Shown here: positions 23,286 through 31,574 of the stretch, piece by piece
Position numbering within the stretch: the stretch's first letter is position 1
Layout of the letters: every line of letters begins with the position of its first letter
Position numbers and translations under genes: made by a program
Origin: Labrenzia sp. CE80
Lineage (GTDB): Bacteria; Pseudomonadota; Alphaproteobacteria; Rhizobiales; Stappiaceae
DNA length: 64,000 bases
Reading direction: 5' to 3'
Assembly (NCBI RefSeq): GCF_009650605.1
Contig: NZ_WAJT01000001.1
Span: 434,001-498,000, forward strand
Notes under the pieces: model-generated
What the model was told of the DNA's origin: nothing
The model's input: only the letters and a program-made list of their open reading frames with translations
Database searches by the model: none

Positions 23286-24398
23286 ATGAGCGACAAATCT
23301 CACACCTTAAACCTTTCGCGCAGATCGGCGCTTGGGCTGGCCGTCGGGGCCGCAGGTGTTGCATTGGCGTCTCCTGCACTTGCAGATGAGGGCGGCGCTA
23401 CCATCGAATGGAAGATGGTGACGTCCTGGCCGAAGAACCTTCCAGGTCCAGGCGTGACTGCCCAACGGATTTGCGACCAGATCGGTTTGATGTCCGGCGG
23501 TCGTATGCGCGTGCGTCTTTATGCTGCGGGAGAGCTGGTACCAGCACTCGGGGTTTTCGATGCGGTGTCGTCGGCGACTGCACACATGGGCCACACCGCG
23601 TCTTTCTTCTGGCAGGGAAAAGCACCCGCTGCCGTTTTCTTCACGGCGATCCCCTTTGGTCTCCTGCCTCAGGAGCATATTACCTGGATCGAACAGGGCG
23701 GCGGCCAGGCGCTTTGGGATGAGCTCTACGCGCCGTTCAACATCAAGCCCGTTATGGCCGGAAACACCGGGGTACAGATGGGCGGTTGGTACAAGCGCGA
23801 CATCAATGGTCTTGCGGATCTCAAGGGTTTGAAGATCCGTATGCCCGGCCTTGGCGGTGAGGTCATGCGCAGGCTTGGCGCGACCCCGGTCAGCCTGGCG
23901 CCGGGTGAACTTTATCAGGCCCTGCAAACCGGGGTATTGGACGCAACAGAATTCCTGGGACCCTGGAGTGACCGTGCCATGGGGTTTCAGAAAGTGACCA
24001 AGTCCTACTATGCGCCAGGTTTCCATGAACCCAACGGAACTGGAGAGGCACTCTTCAACAAGACGGCGCTGGAGGGCTTGCCGGAGGATCTGAGGGCCAT
24101 TGTGCTTGAAGCCTGCCGCGCCGAGAACGGCAGGGCACTTGCCGAAAGCGAGTGGGAGAATGCCGCAAGCCTTCAGGCTCTGCAGGAAAACGACGGGGTC
24201 GAGATCAAGTTCTACCCGGATGAGGTTCTTGATGCCCTGCGGTCGACCTCAGTCGAGGTGCTGGAAGAGTTTGCTACGAAGGATCCGTTGAGTGGACGGA
24301 TCTATGCCAGCTTCCTTGCGGCCAAAACCCGACTGTCGCCTTGGAGTGAGGTTGCCGTGCGCCGGTTCCTCACAGCGCGCGATGGTGGTGAGGCCTGA
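23286..24398 (+). CDS. TRAP transporter substrate-binding protein, TakP-like (2-oxoacid type)
   Basis: Periplasmic DctP-family binding protein of 370 residues. An N-terminal signal has a twin-arginine-like 'LSRRSALGLAVGAAG' and an 'SPALA' cleavage site. The mature start 'MVTSWPKNLPGPGVTAQRIC' and 'GHTASFFWQGKAPAA' resemble TakP of Rhodobacter, which binds 2-oxo acids; the binding-site Arg ('GLKIRMPGLGGEVMRRLG') and Trp ('EFLGPWSDRAMGF') segments are present. ATG at 23286 is one base after the thiD stop, with GGAG in the thiD end as ribosome site, so it is part of the TPP-regulated operon. No DctQ or DctM gene is adjacent. Ligand could be a keto acid or a thiamine precursor. Confidence 0.9.
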   Translation: MSDKSHTLNLSRRSALGLAVGAAGVALASPALADEGGATIEWKMVTSWPKNLPGPGVTAQRICDQIGLMSGGRMRVRLYAAGELVPALGVFDAVSSATAHMGHTASFFWQGKAPAAVFFTAIPFGLLPQEHITWIEQGGGQALWDELYAPFNIKPVMAGNTGVQMGGWYKRDINGLADLKGLKIRMPGLGGEVMRRLGATPVSLAPGELYQALQTGVLDATEFLGPWSDRAMGFQKVTKSYYAPGFHEPNGTGEALFNKTALEGLPEDLRAIVLEACRAENGRALAESEWENAASLQALQENDGVEIKFYPDEVLDALRSTSVEVLEEFATKDPLSGRIYASFLAAKTRLSPWSEVAVRRFLTARDGGEA

Positions 24399-24412
24399 TC
24401 CCGCGGTTTGTT

Positions 24413-24435
24413 GCCGCCGGAAAACCTCCGGCGGC
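24413..24435 (+). terminator. Stem-loop ending the thiM-thiD-TRAP operon
   Basis: GCCGCCGG (24413-24420) and CCGGCGGC (24428-24435) form a perfect 8-bp stem with an AAAACCT loop, 15 bases after the stop codon. Only a loose TTGTCCGCTAATTTT tail follows, so termination may be partial. Confidence 0.55.
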
Positions 24436-24884
24436 TTGTCCGCTAATTTTCTGGCTGATTTAGCCTCTCCCAACCGCCGCAATCCAAGGACTTACGAGGC
24501 TTTTAGGGCAAAGGATCTCTTTTCGTGTCACAGCCCAGAGTGTTTTCAGCGCGAGAAATTCCCGGCAATGTTGTGGCTTTTCTGCAACTTTTCCGTGGAA
24601 AGTGACCTCGGCAAATTGCAGAGAGGTAGTGCCTATTAATTGTGCAATTGTTATGGGTTGTGTCAATCTAATGGTAAATGCCGATGGTTTTGAGCGTAAG
24701 TAGAAATAGATATCGCCATAAGTATCGGTAGGCTCCTTCATCAATCCTTCATATTGCGTTGCAACGTAAAAAGGTATGTCGTTACGTAAACGTCATATGT
24801 TTGTTGATCTCAGCTCTGAACATCCTCAAGACTTGAGACATGTTTGGAAATCCTCCGTGGGAGGGGGAGTTGGGAGCAACAAAA
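24436..24884 (+). promoter_or_regulatory. Long leader/promoter region of the FadL-like gene, with two palindromes
   Basis: About 450 bases with no supported gene. Two perfect palindromes lie 120-95 bases before the start: CGTTGCAACG (24757-24766) and TTACGTAA (24782-24789), both near an ACGTAAA element seen twice (24764-24770 and 24784-24790). They could be sites for a fatty-acid-responsive repressor, but this is inference from position only. Confidence 0.4.
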
Positions 24885-26168
24885 ATGTCGTGGGCAACGA
24901 ACAAAACAACCCTCATTGCGTCGACAGCTATCGCTGCATCGCTGGTCGCCAGTTCCGCTTTTGCAGGTGGCTTCGCTCTGCGTGAGCAGAGCTCTTACTA
25001 CCAGGGCACATCCTTTGCTGGTAACGGCACAACGGGTCCTTCGATCTCATCCGTTTTCTGGAACCCGGCGACCATCACCGGCGCCAAGGATGGTCTCACC
25101 TTCGAGGCACATAACAGCTTTATTGTACCGCAGGCAGATATCAACGGAACGAACACGGTTCTCGGCACGCCTGCAGGTGTCGCCACGGGGGACATGGCCT
25201 CGGATGCATGGATCGGTGCGACCTACACGGCCTACAAGCTCAGTGACACAACGTTCATTGGTCTGGGCATCAACGCTCCATATGGTCTTTCGACGAAGCC
25301 TAAAGATGGCGATTGGTCCGGCGCGGGCTATAACCGGTCCTCGAAGGTTTTCTCGATCAATGCGAACCCGGTCGTGGGCTTCAAATTGAATGAAATGGTT
25401 TCGGTCGCCGTCGGTGCGCAGGTTCAATACATTGATGTGCGCCTCACCAATTCAGCTGCCGCACCTGTCTTGTCGTCTGGAACGACTGCTTTGCAGGGAA
25501 CCAGCATGGGCGTCGGTTTTACTGCCGGTGTGACGTTGAAGCCGCTTGCCGGGACGGAAATCGGACTGGGTTTCCGGTCGTCCGTGGCTCATGACCTTGG
25601 TGGGACGGTCTCTTTGCCAGTCGCAAGCGGGGGCCTTCCTGCAGGGACATATGACATCAAGACCAAGCTGATCACACCCGAAATGGTTACCCTTTCGGCG
25701 AAGCAGCGGATCACCGATAATTTCCGTCTTCTGGGAACGTTCGAGTGGACCAACTGGAGCCGTCTTGAGGCACCTAAAGTGCTTTTGTCAGATCTCGGCG
25801 ATGCCCAGCTGACGACACTCCCGTTCAACTATGACGATGGCTATTTCCTCTCGATTGGCGGTGAATACGATTTCAACGACAAGATTACGCTCCGCGCTGG
25901 CGCTGCCTATGAGTGGTCGCCGATTTCAACAGAGATCCGGTCGGCACGGCTGCCGGACAACGACCGGATCTGGGTCAGTGCCGGTGGGTCCTACAATTAC
26001 AACGACCATCTTTCCCTAGATATCGGCTACACGCATATCTTTGGCACAGACACGGACATTGAAATCGTCCCGGGTCATCAGGACTACGCGGCCACCAAGG
26101 GTAGCCTGGTCGGTTCTGTGGATTCCTCTGTAGATATCTTCTCTGCCTCGCTGCGCTACACGTTCTAA
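24885..26168 (+). CDS. OmpP1/FadL-family outer-membrane transporter
   Basis: Outer-membrane beta-barrel for uptake of long-chain fatty acids or other hydrophobic compounds, 427 residues. After a signal peptide ('STAIAASLVASSAFA') the mature protein opens with 'GGFALREQSSYYQGTSFAGN', the FadL plug-domain start, followed by 'SSVFWNPATITGAKDG'. The rest alternates short beta strands and ends in 'FSASLRYTF', the C-terminal aromatic needed for barrel assembly. ATG at 24885 follows GGGAG; an in-frame ATG at 24840 would place an odd hydrophilic stretch before the signal. The acyl-CoA ligase at 5810 could act on imported fatty acids, though the genes are far apart. Confidence 0.92.
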   Translation: MSWATNKTTLIASTAIAASLVASSAFAGGFALREQSSYYQGTSFAGNGTTGPSISSVFWNPATITGAKDGLTFEAHNSFIVPQADINGTNTVLGTPAGVATGDMASDAWIGATYTAYKLSDTTFIGLGINAPYGLSTKPKDGDWSGAGYNRSSKVFSINANPVVGFKLNEMVSVAVGAQVQYIDVRLTNSAAAPVLSSGTTALQGTSMGVGFTAGVTLKPLAGTEIGLGFRSSVAHDLGGTVSLPVASGGLPAGTYDIKTKLITPEMVTLSAKQRITDNFRLLGTFEWTNWSRLEAPKVLLSDLGDAQLTTLPFNYDDGYFLSIGGEYDFNDKITLRAGAAYEWSPISTEIRSARLPDNDRIWVSAGGSYNYNDHLSLDIGYTHIFGTDTDIEIVPGHQDYAATKGSLVGSVDSSVDIFSASLRYTF

Positions 26169-26189
26169 ACGTTGCCAGATATTCAAACC

Positions 26190-26225
26190 AAAAAGCCCGG
26201 CGCGCTTGGCGTGCCGGGCTTTTTT
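26190..26225 (+). terminator. Bidirectional intrinsic terminator
   Basis: AAAAAGCCCGGC (26190-26201) and GCCGGGCTTTTTT (26213-26225) form a GC-rich stem with T-runs on both strands, 21 bases after the fadL-like gene and 17 bases from the end of the convergent SDR gene. It can serve both. Confidence 0.88.
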
Positions 26226-26242
26226 CGTCGCTATGCATGTCC

Positions 26243-27022
26243 TCAGAAGGCGCCGGGATAGAGACCGCCATCGAGAAGGACGTTCTGTCCGGTGATGTAG
26301 CCTGCGTGGACGGAACAAAGGAAAGCGCAGGTCTGGCCGAACTCTTCGGGATTGCCAAAACGTTTGGCGGGAATCTCGGCCGCTTGTGCCGCGCGGACTT
26401 CGTCCATGGTCTTGCCGCTCTGTTCGACCGCGCGTTCAAAGCCGCCACGTAGACGATCTGTATCCATCTTGCCGGGCAGGATGTTGTTGATGGTGACGCC
26501 TTTGCCAGCCACCTGACGGCTGACGCCCGCGAGGAACGCTGTCAGGCCTGCGCGTGCGCCGGACGATAGGTCTAGGCCTTCAATCGGCATGCGCACCGAC
26601 ATGGAGGTGATGTTGACGATCCGCCCGAAACCCTGTTCGCACATGTTGTCGATGACCGCCTGCACCAGTTCGATTGGCGTGACCATGTTCTGAATGACGC
26701 CTGAAACCATCGCGTCACGATCAAGCGTGCTATAGTCCTTGCGCGGCGGGCCACCGTTGTTGTTGACCAGGATGTCCGGGTTCGGACAAGCGGTCAACAG
26801 GGCCTTTTGCCCTTCTGCGGTGGAGACATCAGCTGCCACGGCCGTAACGGTCACGTCGTATTTTGCGCGAATTTCCTCGGCTGTCGCCTTCAACACTGCG
26901 TCGCTACGTCCATTGAGAACGACATTGCAACCGGCTTCTGCGAGCGCCATGGCGCAGCCCTTGCCGAGCCCCCGGCTTGATGCGCAGACGATAGCCTTCC
27001 GGCCCGATATGCCAAGATCCAT
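26243..27022 (-). CDS. Atypical short-chain dehydrogenase/reductase lacking the Tyr-Lys pair
   Basis: Rossmann-fold SDR of 259 residues. The nucleotide site is 'IVCASSRGLGKGCAMALAEA' (Gly-rich loop around 14-21), followed by 'NNNGGPP' and 'NITS' with the conserved Ser140. At the place of YxxxK the sequence is 'SSGAR' (153-157), so the catalytic Tyr and Lys are replaced by Ser and Arg. A subfamily with 'SxGARAGL' is known, of unclear activity. The C-terminus 'GYITGQNVLLDGGLYPG' is typical. ATG at 27022 follows GGGAGG; the longer upstream frame has no ribosome site. Confidence 0.87.
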   Translation of the reverse strand: MDLGISGRKAIVCASSRGLGKGCAMALAEAGCNVVLNGRSDAVLKATAEEIRAKYDVTVTAVAADVSTAEGQKALLTACPNPDILVNNNGGPPRKDYSTLDRDAMVSGVIQNMVTPIELVQAVIDNMCEQGFGRIVNITSMSVRMPIEGLDLSSGARAGLTAFLAGVSRQVAGKGVTINNILPGKMDTDRLRGGFERAVEQSGKTMDEVRAAQAAEIPAKRFGNPEEFGQTCAFLCSVHAGYITGQNVLLDGGLYPGAF

Positions 27023-27265
27023 TGGATTGGCCTCCCTGAAAATGAAAAGAAAGCACCTGATTGGCGCTTCGTTCGCCCTTCTCATACGTCTGGCGAAGCA
27101 GGACATGCAAGTGCATCGGCCTGGGTATAGGACCCGTGAACGAGTCGATATCAGGTTTTATTATCGTTCTTCCCTAAGGGAATTTTGGTGGATTGGCGCA
27201 CTGTCATAATTGTGCAACCTGAATCGCGTCTAAAGCGCCCCAATTAAATGATTGGAGTGAAGCCA

Positions 27266-28066
27266 ATGGCGCAGCCATCGGAGTCGCGGCACTACCGGGC
27301 CCTGTTCATCTCAGACATTCATCTTGGTACACGAGGGTGCCAGGCGGATATGTTGCTTGACTTCTTAAAGTCCAATGATGCCGAGACCGTTTATCTCGTC
27401 GGCGATATTGTGGATGGATGGCGCCTGAGACGGGCATGGTATTGGCCCCAGGCACATAATGACGTTGTGCAGAAGATCCTCCGCAAAGGCCGGAAGGGCG
27501 CGCGCGTTATCTATATTCCGGGCAATCACGATGAATTCCTGAGAGGCTTTCTCGGGACGCATTTTGGCGGTGTTGAAGTCACTGACAGCATTGTTCACGA
27601 AAGCGCGAACGGCCGGCGGTATCTTGTTATCCACGGTGATCAGTTTGACGTCGTCATCCGCCACGCCAAGTGGCTCGCCTTCTTTGGCGACAAGGCCTAC
27701 ACGACCGCCCTTGGTCTCAACACCTGGGTTAATGTCCTGCGTCGCCGGCTCGGCCTGACGTATTGGTCCCTGTCTGCTTGGGCCAAGTTGAAGGTGAAAA
27801 ACGCCGTCAGCTTCATCGGCCGTTTCGAAGAAACCTTGTCCGACGAAGCGCGGCGGCAGGGTGTTGACGGTGTGATCTGTGGCCATATCCACCATGCTGC
27901 TGATCAGGAAATGAACGGTATTCACTACATCAACACTGGCGACTGGGTGGAAAGCTGTACTGCGGTTGCTGAACATCACGATGGTACATTCGAGGTGATC
28001 CGATGGGTCAAGCCGACAACGGCAGGAGAGGTGGTGTCGGTGAAGGAACAATCGGTCGCCGCATGA
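27266..28066 (+). CDS. LpxH-like metallophosphoesterase (UDP-diacylglucosamine diphosphatase family)
   Basis: Calcineurin-type metallohydrolase of 266 residues with all metal-ligand blocks: 'SDIHLG', 'GDIVDGWRLR', 'PGNHDEFLRG', 'IHGDQFDVV' and 'CGHIHHA'. Annotated relatives are called UDP-2,3-diacylglucosamine diphosphatase, but many alphaproteobacteria use LpxI for that lipid A step, so the true substrate may be another phospho- or pyrophospho-lipid. ATG at 27266 is chosen for GGAG 8 bases upstream; ATG at 27248 is the alternative. The gene overlaps a GT4 glycosyltransferase by four bases, which suggests one glycolipid pathway. Confidence 0.85.
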   Translation: MAQPSESRHYRALFISDIHLGTRGCQADMLLDFLKSNDAETVYLVGDIVDGWRLRRAWYWPQAHNDVVQKILRKGRKGARVIYIPGNHDEFLRGFLGTHFGGVEVTDSIVHESANGRRYLVIHGDQFDVVIRHAKWLAFFGDKAYTTALGLNTWVNVLRRRLGLTYWSLSAWAKLKVKNAVSFIGRFEETLSDEARRQGVDGVICGHIHHAADQEMNGIHYINTGDWVESCTAVAEHHDGTFEVIRWVKPTTAGEVVSVKEQSVAA

Positions 28067-29097
28067 GTTCCATCTTGATCGTTACGGATGCATGGCATCC
28101 TCAAATCAACGGCGTCGTGCGTTCGCTTGAACGCACCGCGGGTGAGCTTGAAAAGATCGGTGTGCGTGTTGAGTTTCTCACGCCTGCTGATTTCCGAACC
28201 CTGCCGTGTCCGACCTATCCTGAAATTCGGCTGTCGCTGGCTCACAAGGGTATGGTGCGCCGCCGGATTGATGCCCATGGCTGTGACCACCTTCACATTG
28301 CAACGGAAGGTCCACTCGGCCTGATGGCAGCGTCCATCGCGCGCAAGCGGAATGAACCGTTTACGACCAGCTATCACACGCGTTTCCCGGAGTATGTCTC
28401 CGCTCGCCTGCCGGTCCCGCTGTCCTGGTCTTATGGCTGGCTGCGCCGTTTCCACAACTCCGGCCAGGGCTGCATGGTGGCGACCCGGTCGCTGGAGGAC
28501 GATCTCCACGCTCGAGGGTTCACAAACCTCCAGCGCTGGTCACGTGGTGTGGATGAGAACCTTTTTCATCCGGTTGAAGGATCTGTCCTGCCGGCCGATC
28601 TTCCCCGCCCCATTTTCATGAATGTTGGGCGTGTTGCTGTTGAGAAGAACATCGAAGCCTTCCTCGAGCTGGACCTGCCTGGCAGCAAGGTTGTTGTTGG
28701 CGACGGCCCGCAGCTTGAAAGCCTCAAGCGCAAGTACCCGGATGTACATTTCACGGGCTCAAAGGTTGGCGAAGACCTTGCCGCGCATTATGCGTCCGCT
28801 GATGTGTTCGTCTTCCCGTCCCTGACCGATACATTCGGCAATGTGCTGCTGGAGGCTCTGGCTTGCGGTGTGCCGGTTGCGGCGTTTCCCGTGATGGGGC
28901 CGCTCGACGTCATTGGCGAAACAGGTGCGGGTGTTTTGTCTGAAAATCTGGAGGAAGCGGCGATCGCGGCGCTTGATATTCCCGCCGACCATTGCCGACA
29001 GGTCGCTCTGAACTACACCTGGGCCGCGAGCGCTCGGCAGTTTCTTGAAAACGCAGAGGCAGCCCATTCCGCGAAGACGCCTGCGAAAGCCGCCTGA
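28063..29097 (+). CDS. Glycosyltransferase family 4 (lipid glycosyltransferase-like)
   Basis: GT-B fold glycosyltransferase, 344 residues. The N-terminal acceptor domain begins 'ILIVTDAWHPQINGVVRSLE' and contains 'TSYHTRFPEYVSARLPVP'; the donor domain has 'IFMNVGRVAVEKNIEAFLEL', 'KVVVGDGPQLESLKRKYPDV' and the E-x7-E region 'TDTFGNVLLEALACGVPVAA'. The nearest types I recall are MgtA mannosyltransferase and the diacylglycerol glycosyltransferases of rhizobia (Agt, SqdX), so a membrane glycolipid is the probable product. ATG at 28063 overlaps the phosphoesterase stop (ATGA). Confidence 0.88.
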   Translation: MSSILIVTDAWHPQINGVVRSLERTAGELEKIGVRVEFLTPADFRTLPCPTYPEIRLSLAHKGMVRRRIDAHGCDHLHIATEGPLGLMAASIARKRNEPFTTSYHTRFPEYVSARLPVPLSWSYGWLRRFHNSGQGCMVATRSLEDDLHARGFTNLQRWSRGVDENLFHPVEGSVLPADLPRPIFMNVGRVAVEKNIEAFLELDLPGSKVVVGDGPQLESLKRKYPDVHFTGSKVGEDLAAHYASADVFVFPSLTDTFGNVLLEALACGVPVAAFPVMGPLDVIGETGAGVLSENLEEAAIAALDIPADHCRQVALNYTWAASARQFLENAEAAHSAKTPAKAA

Positions 29098-29233
29098 AAG
29101 CGACATGTCTGAAATTCGCACTCTGGCACTTAACCTGATGCAATGTTCGGTCTAAGATTGGGCTAGGGCTTGGCGGTACATGCCGTCGAGTTTTCCCTTC
29201 CTGACTGAAATCTGACATTGATGAAAGGTCGCA

Positions 29234-30211
29234 ATGGCCATGATGGTTACACGCGAGGACATCGACGCTGCTCGAGCCCGGCTGCAGCAGCATGCTGTCG
29301 AGACGCCGTTACTGCGCTCTCCCGCACTTGATGAGGCCGTTGGCGGCACTGTCCTGATCAAACCCGAATGCCTGCAGCGCACGGGGTCGTTTAAGTTTCG
29401 TGGGGCATTCAATCGTCTCAGCTTGATCGCGCCTGAAGACCGGGCAAGGGGTGTGGTGGCGTGTTCTTCGGGGAACCACGCTCAGGGCGTGGCTGAAGCA
29501 GCCCGTATCCTCGGCATGAGCGCCACGATTGTCATGCCCGCTGATGCACCCGAAATCAAATTACAACGTACGCGGGCTTTCGGTGCCGAGGTCGTGACCT
29601 TCGACAGAGGCAAGGACGACCGTGATGCAATTGCCGCTGAGATTTGTGCGCGGTCGGGCGGAACGTTTATTCATCCCTACAATGATCCGGGTGTAATCGC
29701 GGGTCAGGCGACCGTGGGCCTGGAAATCGCTAAGCAGGCAAAGGAGATAGGAAAGCTGCCCGAGGCCGCTCTGGCTTGCACTGGCGGTGGCGGCCTGGCT
29801 AGCGGCATCGCCCTTGCGCTGCATTCCGATTTGCCCGATTGCGATTTTTATACGACAGAGCCGGAAGGCTTTGATGATTATGCCCGCTCCCTGGCTTCGG
29901 GGAATATCGAAACCAATAGTCAGCTCAGCGGCTCTGTTTGCGACGCGATCCTGACGCCGTCACCTGGCGAAGTTCCTTTTCCGATCCTCAAGGAGTTGGC
30001 GCGTGACGGCCTTGTCGTCAGTGACGATGAGGCATTGCAGGCCGTTGCATTTGCCTTTCGCGAGCTCAAGATTGTGGTCGAGCCTGGGGGCGCAGTCGCG
30101 CTGGCAGCGGTCCTGTCTGGGAAACTCGATGTCAAAGACCGGACTGTCGCAGTGGTGCTGACCGGCGGGAATATCGATCCTGCAATGCTGCAGCGCGCGC
30201 TGGCGCTTTAG
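29234..30211 (+). CDS. PLP-dependent threonine/serine dehydratase
   Basis: Fold-type II PLP enzyme of 325 residues that would deaminate threonine or serine to a 2-oxo acid, or act as a serine racemase. The PLP Lys54 lies in 'RTGSFKFRGAFNRL'; 'SSGNHAQGVAEAARILG' is the substrate loop; 'GGGGLASGIALAL' is the phosphate-binding Gly loop. The absence of a C-terminal ACT regulatory domain marks it as the catabolic type rather than biosynthetic IlvA. ATG at 29234 follows AAAGG. Confidence 0.9.
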   Translation: MAMMVTREDIDAARARLQQHAVETPLLRSPALDEAVGGTVLIKPECLQRTGSFKFRGAFNRLSLIAPEDRARGVVACSSGNHAQGVAEAARILGMSATIVMPADAPEIKLQRTRAFGAEVVTFDRGKDDRDAIAAEICARSGGTFIHPYNDPGVIAGQATVGLEIAKQAKEIGKLPEAALACTGGGGLASGIALALHSDLPDCDFYTTEPEGFDDYARSLASGNIETNSQLSGSVCDAILTPSPGEVPFPILKELARDGLVVSDDEALQAVAFAFRELKIVVEPGGAVALAAVLSGKLDVKDRTVAVVLTGGNIDPAMLQRALAL

Positions 30212-30238
30212 AGCAGGTTCACCATCCCTACCAAAGAG

Positions 30239-30266
30239 AAAAGGCGCCAGAATTGGCGCCTTTTTT
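30239..30266 (+). terminator. Bidirectional intrinsic terminator
   Basis: GGCGCC (30243-30248) and GGCGCC (30255-30260) form a stem flanked by AAAA on one side and TTTTTT on the other. It lies 27 bases after the dehydratase gene and 20 bases from the end of the convergent cheZ gene. Confidence 0.85.
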
Positions 30267-30286
30267 GAACATATCATTGAATTGAC

Positions 30287-31477
30287 TTAGTTGAAGAGAG
30301 CCTGTCGTTCAGCTTCACTCAGCTGGGTGAGGGGGTCGTCTGCCTCATTGAGTTCTGTCTCGGTTTCAGTCTTCTCCCAAGCGTCATCCGCCACAGCTTC
30401 CGTCATCTCGGCGTCGAAGAGCTGGTCGACTGCTGCCTCATCGAGTTCCGCGCCAGCGTCTTCTTCGACCGGTGGGATATCTTCAGCTTCGGCAATGGCT
30501 TCAGCAACATCGGCTTCGCCGCTGTCTTCCGTCTCAGGCTGATCGAACATCGCGTCGATGGCATCAGAGTCCATGGGCTCGCCCGCGTCTTCACCGGCGG
30601 CTGCCATGATCGCATCGACATCAGCTTCACTGGCTTCAGCGCTTTCGGCTGCTACGTCTTCCACGTCAGTTTCGATCTTGTCGAAGCTCATCGTATCAGC
30701 GGTTTCCGCTGTCTCATCGACCTCCGGATCGCTTTCGTTACCGGCAAACATGTCGTCGACGTTGTTCTGCGAAACGCCTTTGCCCTCGTCCTGAGGGCCA
30801 TTGAGCAAATGAGAATCTGGACGCGAATCGACTGGACCCGCATTCGGGTCGCCTTCCATTTCCTCTATGCCCCAGATGTTGATCATCAGATTGATGCGGC
30901 TTTCCAGATAGCGCAGAACCTGAACCACCTTCGTCGTTCTCTGGCCTGTCAGATCCTGGAAGGAGCATGCCATGAAGATTTCGGTGGCTTTCGCGTCGAT
31001 CTCGTCGCAGGTTTCGTCGCTGGCGCCGGCTTCGCGCAGCTTCCAGGCCTCTTCCTGAATCTGTTCGGCGGCTTCTAGGATGGTCTGGGTCGCGCCTTCT
31101 GTCTGACTAACGATCAGGTCGAGCTCGTGCGACGCATCGACGAAGCGGTTGGAGTCCGCTCCTTCCGTCTTGATATTCGCGATCTCGTTCTTGGTCCGCT
31201 CGATTGCATCATGCATTTCGCCAATATCAAGGCGAATTTGATCGAAGTTCGGAACCTTCTTCTGGCGCGTCATCGTCGTTTCGAGGCGCTGAATCGCCGT
31301 CAGGATTTCCTTGGTCTCAGGGGTCTTCTTGCGTCTCAGAAACTCGGCAAGAAACCGCCGTCCGCGATCGGATTCCAGAAGGGTTTGTTCTAGCGTCTCA
31401 TATTCGGCTTCCCCGATCGGGGCTGGCTCGTCAAGTTCTTCTGCTGTTTGCATATGTTGACTATCTCGGCTTGCCAT
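30287..31477 (-). CDS. cheZ: CheZ-type CheY-P phosphatase with long acidic tail
   Basis: Dephosphorylates phospho-CheY in chemotaxis. The long helical core (about residues 20-205) contains 'ACSFQDLTGQRTTKVVQVLR'; Asp175 and Gln179 correspond to the catalytic Asp143/Gln147 of E. coli CheZ. The 396-residue product is far longer than E. coli CheZ (214) because of an acidic, Ala/Glu/Asp-rich tail. That tail has repeated short motifs like the CheY-docking peptide of CheZ (SQxxVDDLL) and FliM: 'SQNNVDDMF' (236-244), 'EADVDAIM' (284-291), 'SDAIDAMF' (304-311), 'EAAVDQLF' (347-354) and the terminal 'LSEAERQALF' (386-395). It stands alone, away from other che genes. Confidence 0.85.
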   Translation of the reverse strand: MASRDSQHMQTAEELDEPAPIGEAEYETLEQTLLESDRGRRFLAEFLRRKKTPETKEILTAIQRLETTMTRQKKVPNFDQIRLDIGEMHDAIERTKNEIANIKTEGADSNRFVDASHELDLIVSQTEGATQTILEAAEQIQEEAWKLREAGASDETCDEIDAKATEIFMACSFQDLTGQRTTKVVQVLRYLESRINLMINIWGIEEMEGDPNAGPVDSRPDSHLLNGPQDEGKGVSQNNVDDMFAGNESDPEVDETAETADTMSFDKIETDVEDVAAESAEASEADVDAIMAAAGEDAGEPMDSDAIDAMFDQPETEDSGEADVAEAIAEAEDIPPVEEDAGAELDEAAVDQLFDAEMTEAVADDAWEKTETETELNEADDPLTQLSEAERQALFN

Positions 31478-31574
31478 TTGATCACGAAATGCCGTAACTC
31501 AGACGACTTTCCAAAAAAGCCTAGGGGGCAAATCGTTAACATCCCTTTAGGTCAGCTGAGTCCGGATCAGAAAA

